Positions 1-6,333 are shown, numbered from the stretch's first letter. The stretch: 6,444 nt of DNA from Candidatus Pelagibacterales bacterium (GCA_016882165.1 VHBV01000076.1:1-6444), one strand, 5' to 3'. Program-made: numbers and translations. Notes: generated from the letters alone by a model not told the origin.

Positions 1-47
1 CGGAAGTGATATTTTTTGTTTAACTTGGTTTTTATTAAGAAAAAAAA

Positions 48-124
48 TGGTGGGTCTGGGAGGACTTGAACCTCCGACCTCGCACTTATCAGGCGCGCAC
101 TCTAACCAGCTGAGCTACAAACCC
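48..124 (-). tRNA. tRNA-Ile (anticodon GAT)
   Basis: The minus strand folds into a complete 77-nt cloverleaf with an encoded 3' CCA (48-50). The acceptor stem GGGTTTG pairs with CAGACCC, with one G-U pair. The D stem is GCTC/GAGT, the anticodon stem is CGCGC/GTGCG, and the T stem GGAGG/CCTCC encloses the loop TTCAAGT. The anticodon loop is CTGATAA, giving anticodon GAT (88-90), which reads the Ile codons ATC and ATT. In many bacteria this tRNA lies in the 16S-23S spacer; here the gene upstream is NAD kinase, so it is outside an rRNA operon. A run of seven T on the minus strand (47-41) follows directly after CCA and may help end transcription. Positions 1-40 hold nothing else that I recognise. 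Confidence 0.97.
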
Positions 125-140
125 ATTTTTTTAATTTCCT

Positions 141-169
141 AAAAAAACAAAGAAAGTGATTTTCTTTGT
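141..169 (-). terminator. Terminator-like hairpin with T-tract between nadK and tRNA-Ile
   Basis: ACAAAGAAA (147-155) and TTTCTTTGT (161-169) form a perfect 9-bp stem around a 5-nt loop. On the minus strand the stem is followed by six T (146-141), as in an intrinsic terminator; on the plus strand no T-run follows. The stem has only two GC pairs, so termination may be weak. It is placed to end the nadK transcript, but it lies only 22 nt from the tRNA 5' end, which leaves little room for a separate tRNA promoter. Confidence 0.55.
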
Positions 170-303
170 GTAAGAGGCGTAGAAATATAAAAAACAACTA
201 TTAAAAGTCAATCACTTAGCTAAAATTTTTTGGTTAATTATACCTTTGAGGATTAACAGACTATTTTATTGCAACCAACTCTTCATTGCAATGCTTCTCC
301 AGC

Positions 304-335
304 CGTCATTGCGAGCTTTTTGTAAAAGAAAAGCG
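304..335. repeat. Probable remnant of a dispersed palindromic repeat (GTCATTGCGAGC type)
   Basis: The plus strand reads CGTCATTGCGAGC (304-316) and then a small palindrome, GCTTTT (315-320) with AAAAGC (329-334). Elements starting CGTCATTGCGAG and carrying an inner palindrome are dispersed in several bacterial genomes, including Rickettsiales; this comes from memory of such families and not from a search. The matching far end (a GCAATCC-like arm) is not visible, so this looks like a partial or decayed copy. It ends about 9 nt from the nadK stop codon. A perfect palindrome CATTGCAATG (284-293) lies next to it. The rest of 170-303 shows no gene or structure that I can support. Confidence 0.4.
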
Positions 336-344
336 GAAAATATT

Positions 345-1133
345 TTATACAAATTGTTCTTTTATAATTCTTTCTTCAAGAGAGTGGTTTGGATCAAACA
401 ATATCTTAAATCCTATAGATCTGTCTTCAAAAACAGTAACTTTTTTTACATTTTTTACTTCATTAGAATCTGCTGTTGCGCTTACAGGTCGTGAATTTGC
501 ATCTATAATTTCAAACTCAACTTTGCTGTTTGATGGTAAAAGAGCTCCACGCCAATTTCTAGGACGAAATGGGCTTATAGGAGTAAGAGCAATTATTTGT
601 GAATTAAAAGGAATTATTGGTCCACGAACTGATAAATTGTAAGCTGTACTACCTGCAGGTGTTGCAACTAAAACTCCGTCTGCTGATAAATTTTCGATTC
701 TTTCACGATCATTAATTTTAATTTTAATTTTTGCTGCCTGGCTAGATTGTCTTAGAAGGGCAACTTCGTTGATTGCAATATGAATTTGTTTCTCATTTTC
801 TTGAGTTAAAACTTCCATTCTAAGAGGATGAAGGGTTGACTCTTCAGCTCTATTTATTATTTCAATAAAATTTCCTTCATTAAATGAGTTCATTAAAAAA
901 CCTACTGTGCCACAATTTATGCCATAAAGTGATATTTTCTTATTTTCATATTCATGAAGAAGTTTCAACATCAATCCATCACCACCAATTGCAATAACTA
1001 AATCAATATTTTCAACATTCAGACTATTACTCGTAATGTCTTTAAAGCCGTATTTTTCTATTAAAAAGTCTTTTTTATTTGTCGCATCATCGTTATTTCT
1101 AGCTGCAATTACAGCGATGTTGTTATATTTCAT
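345..1133 (-). CDS. nadK: NAD kinase
   Basis: This 262-residue cytoplasmic enzyme uses ATP to phosphorylate NAD to NADP, the source of the cell's NADPH. The diagnostic motifs are present: GGDG at residues 50-53 (phosphate binding, with the catalytic Asp), NE at 122-123, and the conserved block DGVLVATPAGSTAYNLSVRG (152-171), which contributes to NAD binding. The segment SPFRPRNWRG (187-196) is typical of alphaproteobacterial NAD kinases. The length is normal for the family and all motifs are intact. The start is ATG at 1133, 5 nt after the rlmB stop; there is no recognisable Shine-Dalgarno sequence, so translation probably depends on coupling within the operon. It is the last protein gene of the isomerase-rlmB-nadK set and is followed by a terminator-like hairpin. 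Confidence 0.95.
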   Translation of the reverse strand: MKYNNIAVIAARNNDDATNKKDFLIEKYGFKDITSNSLNVENIDLVIAIGGDGLMLKLLHEYENKKISLYGINCGTVGFLMNSFNEGNFIEIINRAEESTLHPLRMEVLTQENEKQIHIAINEVALLRQSSQAAKIKIKINDRERIENLSADGVLVATPAGSTAYNLSVRGPIIPFNSQIIALTPISPFRPRNWRGALLPSNSKVEFEIIDANSRPVSATADSNEVKNVKKVTVFEDRSIGFKILFDPNHSLEERIIKEQFV

Positions 1134-1138
1134 ATAAA

Positions 1139-1957
1139 TTACTTTTTTGATAATTCATAAAGTGCAATTGATGTAGCAACAGATGCATTAAGGCTTTCAA
1201 CATTTTCATTAATTGCAATTTTAGTTAAAATATCGCAATTCTTTTTTACTAAATCTCTTATTCCATTTCCCTCAGAACCAACAACCAAAGCTACATGGTC
1301 ATAATTTTTTATTTCACAAATTGAGTGGTTAGAGCATCCATCAAGTCCAATACACCAATATCCAATTTTTTTTAGTTTCTCAATCAAGTTACTAAAGTTA
1401 GTAACCACTATTATATCAGCCATTTCAATTGTTCCAACTGAAGAACGTGCCATAGTAGCGCTTTCTTTAGGAGCATTATGTTCGCAGAAAATTATTTTTG
1501 TAACACCAAAACTAACAGCACTTCTAATTATTGCTCCAATATTTTGAGGATCTGATAGTTGATCAAGAAGAAGTAGGTTTGGTAACTTTTCTTTTTCTAG
1601 AGAATGCAGTTCTTCTAAAAGTTCAAATTGATTTTTTATAGGAAGTTTTGAACACTCAATTGCAATTCCTTGATGTAGTTGATCTTTTCCAAGTAAAGAG
1701 TCTAGCTGATTAGGATCTACAATTTTTATAAGATTTTTATATTCAAAAATTTTGTTTTTTTTCAAAAATTCGTCTAATTCATTTTGAGTGTTTTTAGTAA
1801 CCAAAATTTGTATAATTTTACGACGTTTTTTCTGAATTGCACTGAAAACGGGATGTTTTCCATAAATTACTATGTTATTTCCCGTTTTAGCGCGATAAAA
1901 CTTTTTGGAGTTTTGATTTTGTGATTTACTAAAGTGACTAGTTTGATTTTTTTGCAT
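1139..1957 (-). CDS. rlmB: 23S rRNA (guanosine-2'-O-)-methyltransferase, TrmH/SpoU family
   Basis: The product is a 272-residue SAM-dependent RNA 2'-O-ribose methyltransferase of the SPOUT class. A basic, Asn/Gln/Lys-rich N-terminus (1-28) leads into the SpoU substrate-binding domain, which begins IYGKHPVFSAI (31-41). The knotted catalytic domain has all three family motifs: motif 1 DPQNIGAIIR (136-145) with the catalytic-type Asn139 and Arg145, motif 2 VVGSEGNGIRDL (225-236) with Glu229, and motif 3 SLNASVATSIALYEL (255-269). MARSSVGTIE (169-178) is also conserved. Architecture and length match RlmB, which modifies G2251 (E. coli numbering) in the 23S P loop; a related TrmH-family target cannot be excluded. 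The ATG at 1957 lies inside the 3' end of the isomerase gene (20-nt overlap), which suggests translational coupling. Confidence 0.9.
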   Translation of the reverse strand: MQKNQTSHFSKSQNQNSKKFYRAKTGNNIVIYGKHPVFSAIQKKRRKIIQILVTKNTQNELDEFLKKNKIFEYKNLIKIVDPNQLDSLLGKDQLHQGIAIECSKLPIKNQFELLEELHSLEKEKLPNLLLLDQLSDPQNIGAIIRSAVSFGVTKIIFCEHNAPKESATMARSSVGTIEMADIIVVTNFSNLIEKLKKIGYWCIGLDGCSNHSICEIKNYDHVALVVGSEGNGIRDLVKKNCDILTKIAINENVESLNASVATSIALYELSKK

Positions 1958-3038
1958 TATTTTTTTCTTTAGAAGAAGCTTTTTCTTCTTCTTTGTTTTC
2001 TTGTTTTATCTCGTGTTCTTCAGAAGAATTTTCATTTTTAATTTTTTTAGAATCTTGTGAAGTAGTTACTTTTTCAGTATTTTGTTCATTAGAAGAGCTT
2101 TCTAAATTTGATTCCACAGCATTATCTGCATTTGTTGTAGGAATTTCTTGTTTGGAGTCTTCTTCTAATTCTGGTTCTAGCTTAATCAAAATTTTTATCT
2201 TAATATCTTTTGTAATTCTAGAGTTGGTTTCATTCGCAATATTATGTTTAATTTGTTCCCTAATGCTTTCTTTTATACTTTCAAAAGCTGGAAGATTTGC
2301 TTCTTTAACTTCATTAAGTTTTATAATGTGCCAGCCAAATTTGGTTTGAATAGGATGAGAAACTTCGTTAACTTTTAAGGAAGAGACAGATTCTGCAATT
2401 TCTTTTACTAAATTATCTTCTACCATGAATTCAAGATTTCCACCATTTGAAGCACTTTCTTTGTCTATCGAGTATTTTTTTGCTAACTCAGCAAACTTAG
2501 ATTTCTTAAGTTTTTGTAAAATATCTTCGGCTTCTTCTTTAGTTTTAACAAGAATGTGAGATATTTGATATTCTTTTTTACCTTCCAAATCTTTAGTAAG
2601 TTCAAGATATCTATTATTTACTTTTTCTTCTGTTGCAGCTTCTGAAGTGAGTTTATTTAAGTAGGCATGACGTAGGATCTTATTTTTAGCTTGCTCAATT
2701 TGGCTTTTAATTTCAGGATCTTTCTCAAGTCCTTCACTTTGAGCTTTTTTTACCAACTCTTTTTCTAAGTATATTTCTTTAACTAGAATTTCCAAAACTT
2801 CTTTTGGTAATTTTTCAATTTCAGGAGTTTTTACCGAGCTATTTTGTCCGCTAAAAATATCGTGCAGCTTTGCTCCAATTTCTGTTTTATAAATTTTTTG
2901 TTCATTTACTTTTGCAACTAAAAGTCCACTAGAGTTTCTATTAATAAAAAATCCAGTAGCTAAGAATAGTATTGATGCTAGTATTACCAATGCTGAAAAT
3001 AGTTTTTTTGATCTTCTTCTTTTTCTTGAGTAATACAT
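1938..3038 (-). CDS. Membrane-anchored parvulin-type (PpiC/PrsA/SurA-like) peptidyl-prolyl isomerase
   Basis: This 366-residue protein is a likely periplasmic folding factor. A basic start (SRKRRRSKK) precedes one hydrophobic segment (about 13-32). No lipobox Cys is present, so the segment is probably an uncleaved signal anchor. Residues 43-150 resemble the helical N-terminal chaperone part of SurA/PrsA proteins. The parvulin domain spans about 155-243: it begins YQISHILVKTKEEAEDIL, includes KYSIDKESASNGGNLEF and ends TKFGWHIIKLNEV, all hallmark blocks. After about residue 287 there is an 80-residue charged, low-complexity tail rich in Glu, Lys, Ser and Asn, ending KKSN. The ATG at 3038 has no clear ribosome-binding site. 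It heads the set with rlmB and nadK. Rickettsiales carry related parvulin-like isomerases; the tail looks lineage-specific. Confidence 0.88.
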   Translation of the reverse strand: MYYSRKRRRSKKLFSALVILASILFLATGFFINRNSSGLLVAKVNEQKIYKTEIGAKLHDIFSGQNSSVKTPEIEKLPKEVLEILVKEIYLEKELVKKAQSEGLEKDPEIKSQIEQAKNKILRHAYLNKLTSEAATEEKVNNRYLELTKDLEGKKEYQISHILVKTKEEAEDILQKLKKSKFAELAKKYSIDKESASNGGNLEFMVEDNLVKEIAESVSSLKVNEVSHPIQTKFGWHIIKLNEVKEANLPAFESIKESIREQIKHNIANETNSRITKDIKIKILIKLEPELEEDSKQEIPTTNADNAVESNLESSSNEQNTEKVTTSQDSKKIKNENSSEEHEIKQENKEEEKASSKEKNNAKKSN

Positions 3039-3069
3039 AAAGATATTAATTAATTTTAGATTTAGTTAT

Positions 3070-3142
3070 AACTGTTACCAAACACATGGTTGTAAGTAAG
3101 AATTAAGTTCTTATTTACAAAAATTATGATTTAATAACAGTT
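3070..3142. repeat. Long imperfect hairpin or palindrome between the HAD gene and the isomerase gene
   Basis: Two nested inverted repeats share nearly the same centre. The outer arms are AACTGTTA (3070-3077) and TAACAGTT (3135-3142); the inner arms are 3090-3102 and 3108-3120, 13 bp with one G-T, around a 5-nt loop TTAAG. The segments between them also pair in part (3080-3082 with 3130-3132; 3085-3089 with 3124-3128). As minus-strand RNA, 3142-3129 can pair with 3083-3070 over 14 consecutive positions, three of them G-U. No T-run follows on either strand, so this is not a classic terminator. It starts 3 nt after the hydrolase stop and lies 31 nt or more from the isomerase start. It may be a 3'-end stabiliser, a leader structure or a decayed palindromic element. 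Confidence 0.6.
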
Positions 3143-3145
3143 TTC

Positions 3146-4009
3146 TTATAAACCAGGAATTACAAATTTTGGGTAAATTTGATGATTTTTGCAAATCATT
3201 TCAAGTTTATTTTTTTCTGCTTGCTGGCCGTATTTGATTCCAAGTTGATTAGATAAAATTCCTCCAGTTATTAAAGCGCAGTCAATATTGGAATTTAAGG
3301 CACCTTTTATATCTGTTTCTAACGCATCTCCTACGGCAAGGATTTTTGAATTATGAGCATTATTAAAATTTTCGCAAACTATTTTATAAACTAAATTATA
3401 GGGTTTGCCAAAATAATGAACTTTACCTCCAATTCTTTGATATTCTTTTGCTATAACGCCTGCACATATCATTTCAAGACCACTTTGTTTAACAACAATA
3501 AGATCTGGATTGACACAAATTAATTCTAAATTTGCTTTTTTTGCTTCTTCAATCTGAGATATTTTTTCTTCTAAAGTTGAAGATTCATTATCAAAACCAG
3601 TTGTAATTGCAAAATCAGCTTCTGAAGCATTTTCAACTATTTCATAGTTCAAGCCTTCAAGTAAATCTATATCTTTTTGCGGTCCAATGTAAAAGTACTT
3701 TTTGCCAAAATCTTTGAAGTTATTTTCTTGGTTCTTTTTTAGCTCAATGAATGTTGCTTCGCCAGATGTTAAAATAAAATCATAAAGATTTTCTGTAATG
3801 CCCATATTTTTTAAAACTGCACCTACTTTTGATGAACGTCTTGGAGCATTGGACAAAAAACATATTTTCTTATTTTGTAAGCGCAGGAAACTAAGTGTTT
3901 CAATAACATTTGGATAAATGTGAGTGCCATCGTGAATTACTCCCCATATGTCAAATATGAAATATTCGTATGAATCAGATAATTCTTTTAAGTTATTTTT
4001 AAATTCCAT
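3146..4009 (-). CDS. HAD-superfamily class IIA hydrolase (alphaproteobacterial DxWG subfamily)
   Basis: A cytoplasmic phosphatase-like enzyme of the NagD/class IIA HAD type; its substrate is unknown. Numbered from the ATG used here (287 residues), the landmarks are: motif I FDIWGVIHDG with nucleophile Asp20, motif II SNA (53-55), the class IIA cap domain in the middle, motif III Lys in FGKP (202) and motif IV GDALETDI with Asp228 and Asp233. Motif I reads DxW where most HAD phosphatases have DxD, so the usual acid/base Asp is Trp; I recall this as a trait of this alphaproteobacterial subfamily and not as a defect of this copy. The frame extends five codons upstream to a TTG at 4024, but I prefer the ATG at 4009 because MEFKNNLKEL is a natural start. 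Neither start has a visible Shine-Dalgarno sequence. The gene stands alone, 142 nt after the lipoprotein genes. Confidence 0.85.
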   Translation of the reverse strand: MEFKNNLKELSDSYEYFIFDIWGVIHDGTHIYPNVIETLSFLRLQNKKICFLSNAPRRSSKVGAVLKNMGITENLYDFILTSGEATFIELKKNQENNFKDFGKKYFYIGPQKDIDLLEGLNYEIVENASEADFAITTGFDNESSTLEEKISQIEEAKKANLELICVNPDLIVVKQSGLEMICAGVIAKEYQRIGGKVHYFGKPYNLVYKIVCENFNNAHNSKILAVGDALETDIKGALNSNIDCALITGGILSNQLGIKYGQQAEKNKLEMICKNHQIYPKFVIPGL

Positions 4010-4090
4010 GTTTATAAAAAACAATTTTATTGAGTTGAAAATATTGCAAAATCACAAATCTATTATTTTCAATTTATATATTTAATAGCT

Positions 4091-4132
4091 TAGGCAATGA
4101 TTCTGACAGGTTAAAAGATATTTTTTTGCCTA
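4091..4132. repeat. Weak inverted repeat upstream of the HAD gene
   Basis: TAGGCAA (4091-4097) and TTGCCTA (4126-4132) are perfect 7-bp arms separated by 28 nt. They lie in the 142-nt gap between the CsgG-like lipoprotein gene and the HAD gene. No T-tract follows on the minus strand, so termination is not supported; a regulator site or chance pairing is equally possible. I found no convincing promoter pair in 4010-4151, although the HAD gene probably has its promoter here. Confidence 0.25.
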
Positions 4133-4151
4133 TATTTATTAGAGATAGTAA

Positions 4152-5198
4152 TTAAAAAAGTGAGAAGAAAAATTTCTTAATCTTGTCGAAAAACTTCTTT
4201 TCATACTTTATTTTAACAATGTCTCCGAGTCTAATTTTATCAGATTTTTCCGAGTTTTCGATTATAATCCAAGAGCTTTTAAGATCAATTTTATCGCTGA
4301 CAAAACCTTGAGCGATTAGTTGTCTTTCAATTTCATTTTCTTGGGTAATTGGATTTTGGCTTTCAATTAGCGTTATAACTTCAAATTTATCACCTTGTTT
4401 TATGCCGTCAAGAGAGCCTAAGTTAATTTTGAAAATTGATTTTTTACCATCAATTCTTTTTTCTAAGATATAGCCTTTTTTAGCAAAAAAGTTTTTCAAA
4501 TTTACTTCTATATTTTCTATTGCGTTACCGCTTGATTTTCTAACTAAATTATCGTCACGAGAAGCACCGTCTTGTTTTTTTCCACCAATTTGTATTGCGC
4601 CAACTGATAATCCTCCATCTTGTCTAACATTTTCGCTGCGACTTTCTTCATTTGAAAACTCAATTGCTTCAACAACTGATAGTGAAGGGAGTTCGTAAAT
4701 TTTTAAATTACCCACAACATTTGAAGTGTAATAATATTTTGGTGGAACAGTTATAAATTGTCCATTTCTTGGATCAATATAGACATAGCCATCTTTGTAT
4801 TGACTTGTAAAAGCTGCGTTTGAGATTGCTCCAGAAACTGCATAGTCAGCAATAATTGGACCTTTGTAAATTCCGCTTCTATTCATTTCAGCTAAAGCAA
4901 TTTCCTTTTGTAGTTTCTGACCTGCTTTACGATCAACTATTTCTCCTAGGCGATTTTTTGCTATAATATTTTCTATGTTATTTGCAATTGTGCTTCCTAA
5001 AGTTGCCTGAATTGCAATTTGATTGTCGTTTTCATCTAAAGGAAAAACAACAATTTTTGGTGCTTTGTTTTCTAATGCCTCTTTATTTGGTAAAAAAGAG
5101 CTTTTTGGTAAAAATTGTTTTTGGTAATTATCAAAGTTTCTTATTGTTGGAGAACAAGAAACAATTAAAAACAGTGCTAAAATCAAATAATTTTTCAT
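4152..5198 (-). CDS. Lipoprotein with CsgG-like domain and FlgT-C-like domain
   Basis: The product is a 348-residue predicted outer-membrane lipoprotein. A short signal peptide ends in the lipobox IVSC, making Cys15 the likely lipidated residue. Residues 46-130 have the pattern of CsgG/TolB-N/FlgT-middle domains: KIVVFPLDE, a helix with STIANNIENII, then EIVDRKAGQKLQKEIALAE and the strand ADYAVSGAIS. A strand region at 155-180 (VVGNLKIYELPSLSVVEAIE) fits the rest of that fold. Residues 253-333 (KINLGSLDGIKQGDKFEVIT, then IRLGDIVKIKY) resemble the FlgT C-terminal beta-barrel domain. The C-terminus is Lys/Phe-rich. It starts 9 nt after the LPP20-like gene and is probably co-transcribed with it. 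Its exact role is unknown: flagellar accessory, secretion pore or peptidoglycan-related functions are all possible. The domain calls rest on pattern recognition only. Confidence 0.72.
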   Translation of the reverse strand: MKNYLILALFLIVSCSPTIRNFDNYQKQFLPKSSFLPNKEALENKAPKIVVFPLDENDNQIAIQATLGSTIANNIENIIAKNRLGEIVDRKAGQKLQKEIALAEMNRSGIYKGPIIADYAVSGAISNAAFTSQYKDGYVYIDPRNGQFITVPPKYYYTSNVVGNLKIYELPSLSVVEAIEFSNEESRSENVRQDGGLSVGAIQIGGKKQDGASRDDNLVRKSSGNAIENIEVNLKNFFAKKGYILEKRIDGKKSIFKINLGSLDGIKQGDKFEVITLIESQNPITQENEIERQLIAQGFVSDKIDLKSSWIIIENSEKSDKIRLGDIVKIKYEKKFFDKIKKFFFSLF

Positions 5199-5207
5199 AT
5201 TTATGGT

Positions 5208-6200
5208 TTAGTTGGTGATTCCAATTATTTTTAAAATTCCATTTTGTTCAATTTTATCTTCTAATGATTTTAGAGCCGATAAGTAAGATTGTTTTTCATC
5301 AATAGCAGAGCTTCCCATAACTTCTAAAGAGCTTGCGGCAATAATTTGACCGTTTATGGAGTTTTCAAAATCGACATATAATTTTGTAATATAAGCAGAG
5401 TAAATTTTTTCGTTTTTTGAGGAAGATTTTATATTTAGTAGAATTTGATTTGTTTTTGAATTACGAGAATTACTGATAATGATATTTTCTTTGGTTAAAG
5501 ATTTTTTTATCAGTTGAGACATTTCTTTAGTTGAATTTATTTCAAGGTAAAACTCAATCTTATTGGTTAAAAGATTCAGCTGATTTTCAAAAAATTCTCT
5601 TTTACTTAAAATATTTTTTAATTCTAATTCTTCTCCTGCACCTTTTAAAATTCTAATTTTAAGCTCAACTTCCTTTGCAAGATCAACTAACTTTAAAAAA
5701 GTAACTCTTTTCTGTATAGGATTAGATTTTTCTATTGTTTTTTCTAGGTTGTTAATTTTTTCTTCTAAAAATGTGATATTTTCTTTTTGAATTTTAATGA
5801 AGTTTTTGCGATCTATTTTGACCTCGACAAATATTTTCTGATTTATTTCTTTGCTTTTGCTTACTTTAAAATTTCCAAAGTCAACTTTCTGAACTATTTG
5901 TTCTATTTTTTGTCTAGTTTCCTCGTTAATATCATGCTTGTTTTCTTCGCGCAAAAGTGTTGAGTTGGAAGAAATACTGACATTTAGACGAGTGGCAGCA
6001 TCGGAGAGAGCGGCTTTGGTAGCTTCTTCTAAATTTGCTCCATAAGAAACTCCATAAAGATTTTGTGAATCATTTTCTTTAGGATTCACATACCAAGATG
6101 CTGAATTTGAACTATCTGGAACAGAACAACAATTTAAATAAGTTGATAGTAGCAGAGATAAAAATAGTTTATTAATCCAGTTCTTTGAGGATATTTTCAT
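5208..6200 (-). CDS. LPP20-like exported protein, probable lipoprotein
   Basis: This 330-residue protein has a signal peptide (basic 1-11, hydrophobic 12-22) ending YLNCCS. Cys24 or Cys25 could be lipidated, but Asn or Cys at the -1 position makes a poor lipobox, so ordinary signal cleavage is possible. Residues 36-130 fit the LPP20/FlgP family and FlgT N-domain pattern: W36 and NP39-40, then LYGVSYGANLEEATKAALSD, RLNVSISS and FVEVKIDR. A Glu/Lys-rich helical stretch, possibly coiled coil, spans 137-235. The C-terminal part (240-330) is strand-rich, includes the NSRNSKTNQILLNIKSS region and ends in a helix (YLSALKSLEDKI); I do not recognise it. ATG at 6200 is preceded by AGGA. It overlaps the small lipoprotein gene by 29 nt and is followed by the CsgG-like gene after 9 nt, so the three form one transcription unit. 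Confidence 0.75.
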   Translation of the reverse strand: MKISSKNWINKLFLSLLLSTYLNCCSVPDSSNSASWYVNPKENDSQNLYGVSYGANLEEATKAALSDAATRLNVSISSNSTLLREENKHDINEETRQKIEQIVQKVDFGNFKVSKSKEINQKIFVEVKIDRKNFIKIQKENITFLEEKINNLEKTIEKSNPIQKRVTFLKLVDLAKEVELKIRILKGAGEELELKNILSKREFFENQLNLLTNKIEFYLEINSTKEMSQLIKKSLTKENIIISNSRNSKTNQILLNIKSSSKNEKIYSAYITKLYVDFENSINGQIIAASSLEVMGSSAIDEKQSYLSALKSLEDKIEQNGILKIIGITN

Positions 6201-6333
6201 TATTTTCTTGTCCTGAATTAATGCGTTGAGAAGCTGATCTGCTTTTGCTAGTTTTGATCATTTCTTTTTCATAAGTTGATGTGCAAGAAAAAGTAAATAG
6301 AGTCAAAACTACTAATATTGTAAACTTTTTCAT
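6172..6333 (-). CDS. Small lipoprotein, 53 residues, function unknown
   Basis: The ATG at 6333 opens a 53-codon frame ending in TAA at 6172-6174. The N-terminus MKKFTILVVLTLFTFSC is a textbook bacterial lipoprotein signal: two Lys, a hydrophobic core and a lipobox TFSC with Cys17. The mature part is only 37 residues, polar and rich in Ser, Lys, Glu and Asn, with no known domain. The gene overlaps the LPP20-like gene by 29 nt in a different frame, and that gene's AGGA and ATG lie within it, so the two are probably translationally coupled. There is no clear Shine-Dalgarno sequence before its own ATG. The intact signal peptide and operon position argue that it is real despite its size; I do not recognise a family. 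Confidence 0.7.
   Translation of the reverse strand: MKKFTILVVLTLFTFSCTSTYEKEMIKTSKSRSASQRINSGQENNENILKELD
6211..6214 (-). promoter_or_regulatory. Shine-Dalgarno AGGA for the LPP20-like gene
   Basis: AGGA on the minus strand lies 10 nt before the ATG at 6200, inside the coding sequence of the small lipoprotein. It is the best ribosome-binding site in the window; the other genes lack a recognisable one. It supports ATG 6200 as the start of the LPP20-like gene. Confidence 0.45.

Noticed and set aside
1..47. Possible tRNA-Ala or rRNA start downstream of tRNA-Ile
   Set aside because: The 47 nt are AT-rich, with no tRNA 5' end or rRNA-like sequence.
246..642. Two plus-strand open frames over the nadK 3' end
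   Set aside because: They lie opposite the well-conserved NAD kinase coding sequence, have biased Ser/Phe-rich products without domains, and overlap each other in different frames.
1993..2349. Plus-strand open frame of 118 codons
   Set aside because: It is antisense to the isomerase low-complexity tail; its Ser/Phe/Leu-rich product mirrors the Lys/Glu codons on the other strand.
4010..4151. Possible promoter for the HAD gene
   Set aside because: Several TATA-like and TTG-like hexamers occur, but none pairs at 16-18 nt spacing with good matches; in such AT-rich DNA this is not evidence.
770..5025. Recurring palindromic word AATTGCAATT or TTGCAAT across several genes
   Set aside because: The genic copies are explained by the tripeptide Ile-Ala-Ile (ATT GCA ATT) in nadK, rlmB and the CsgG-like gene, for example VIAIGG, HIAINE, GIAIEC, KIAINE and QIAIQA; they are in frame and not a regulatory repeat.
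4982..5218. Plus-strand open frame of 78 codons
   Set aside because: It is antisense to the signal peptide and N-terminal part of the CsgG-like lipoprotein and shows no domain.
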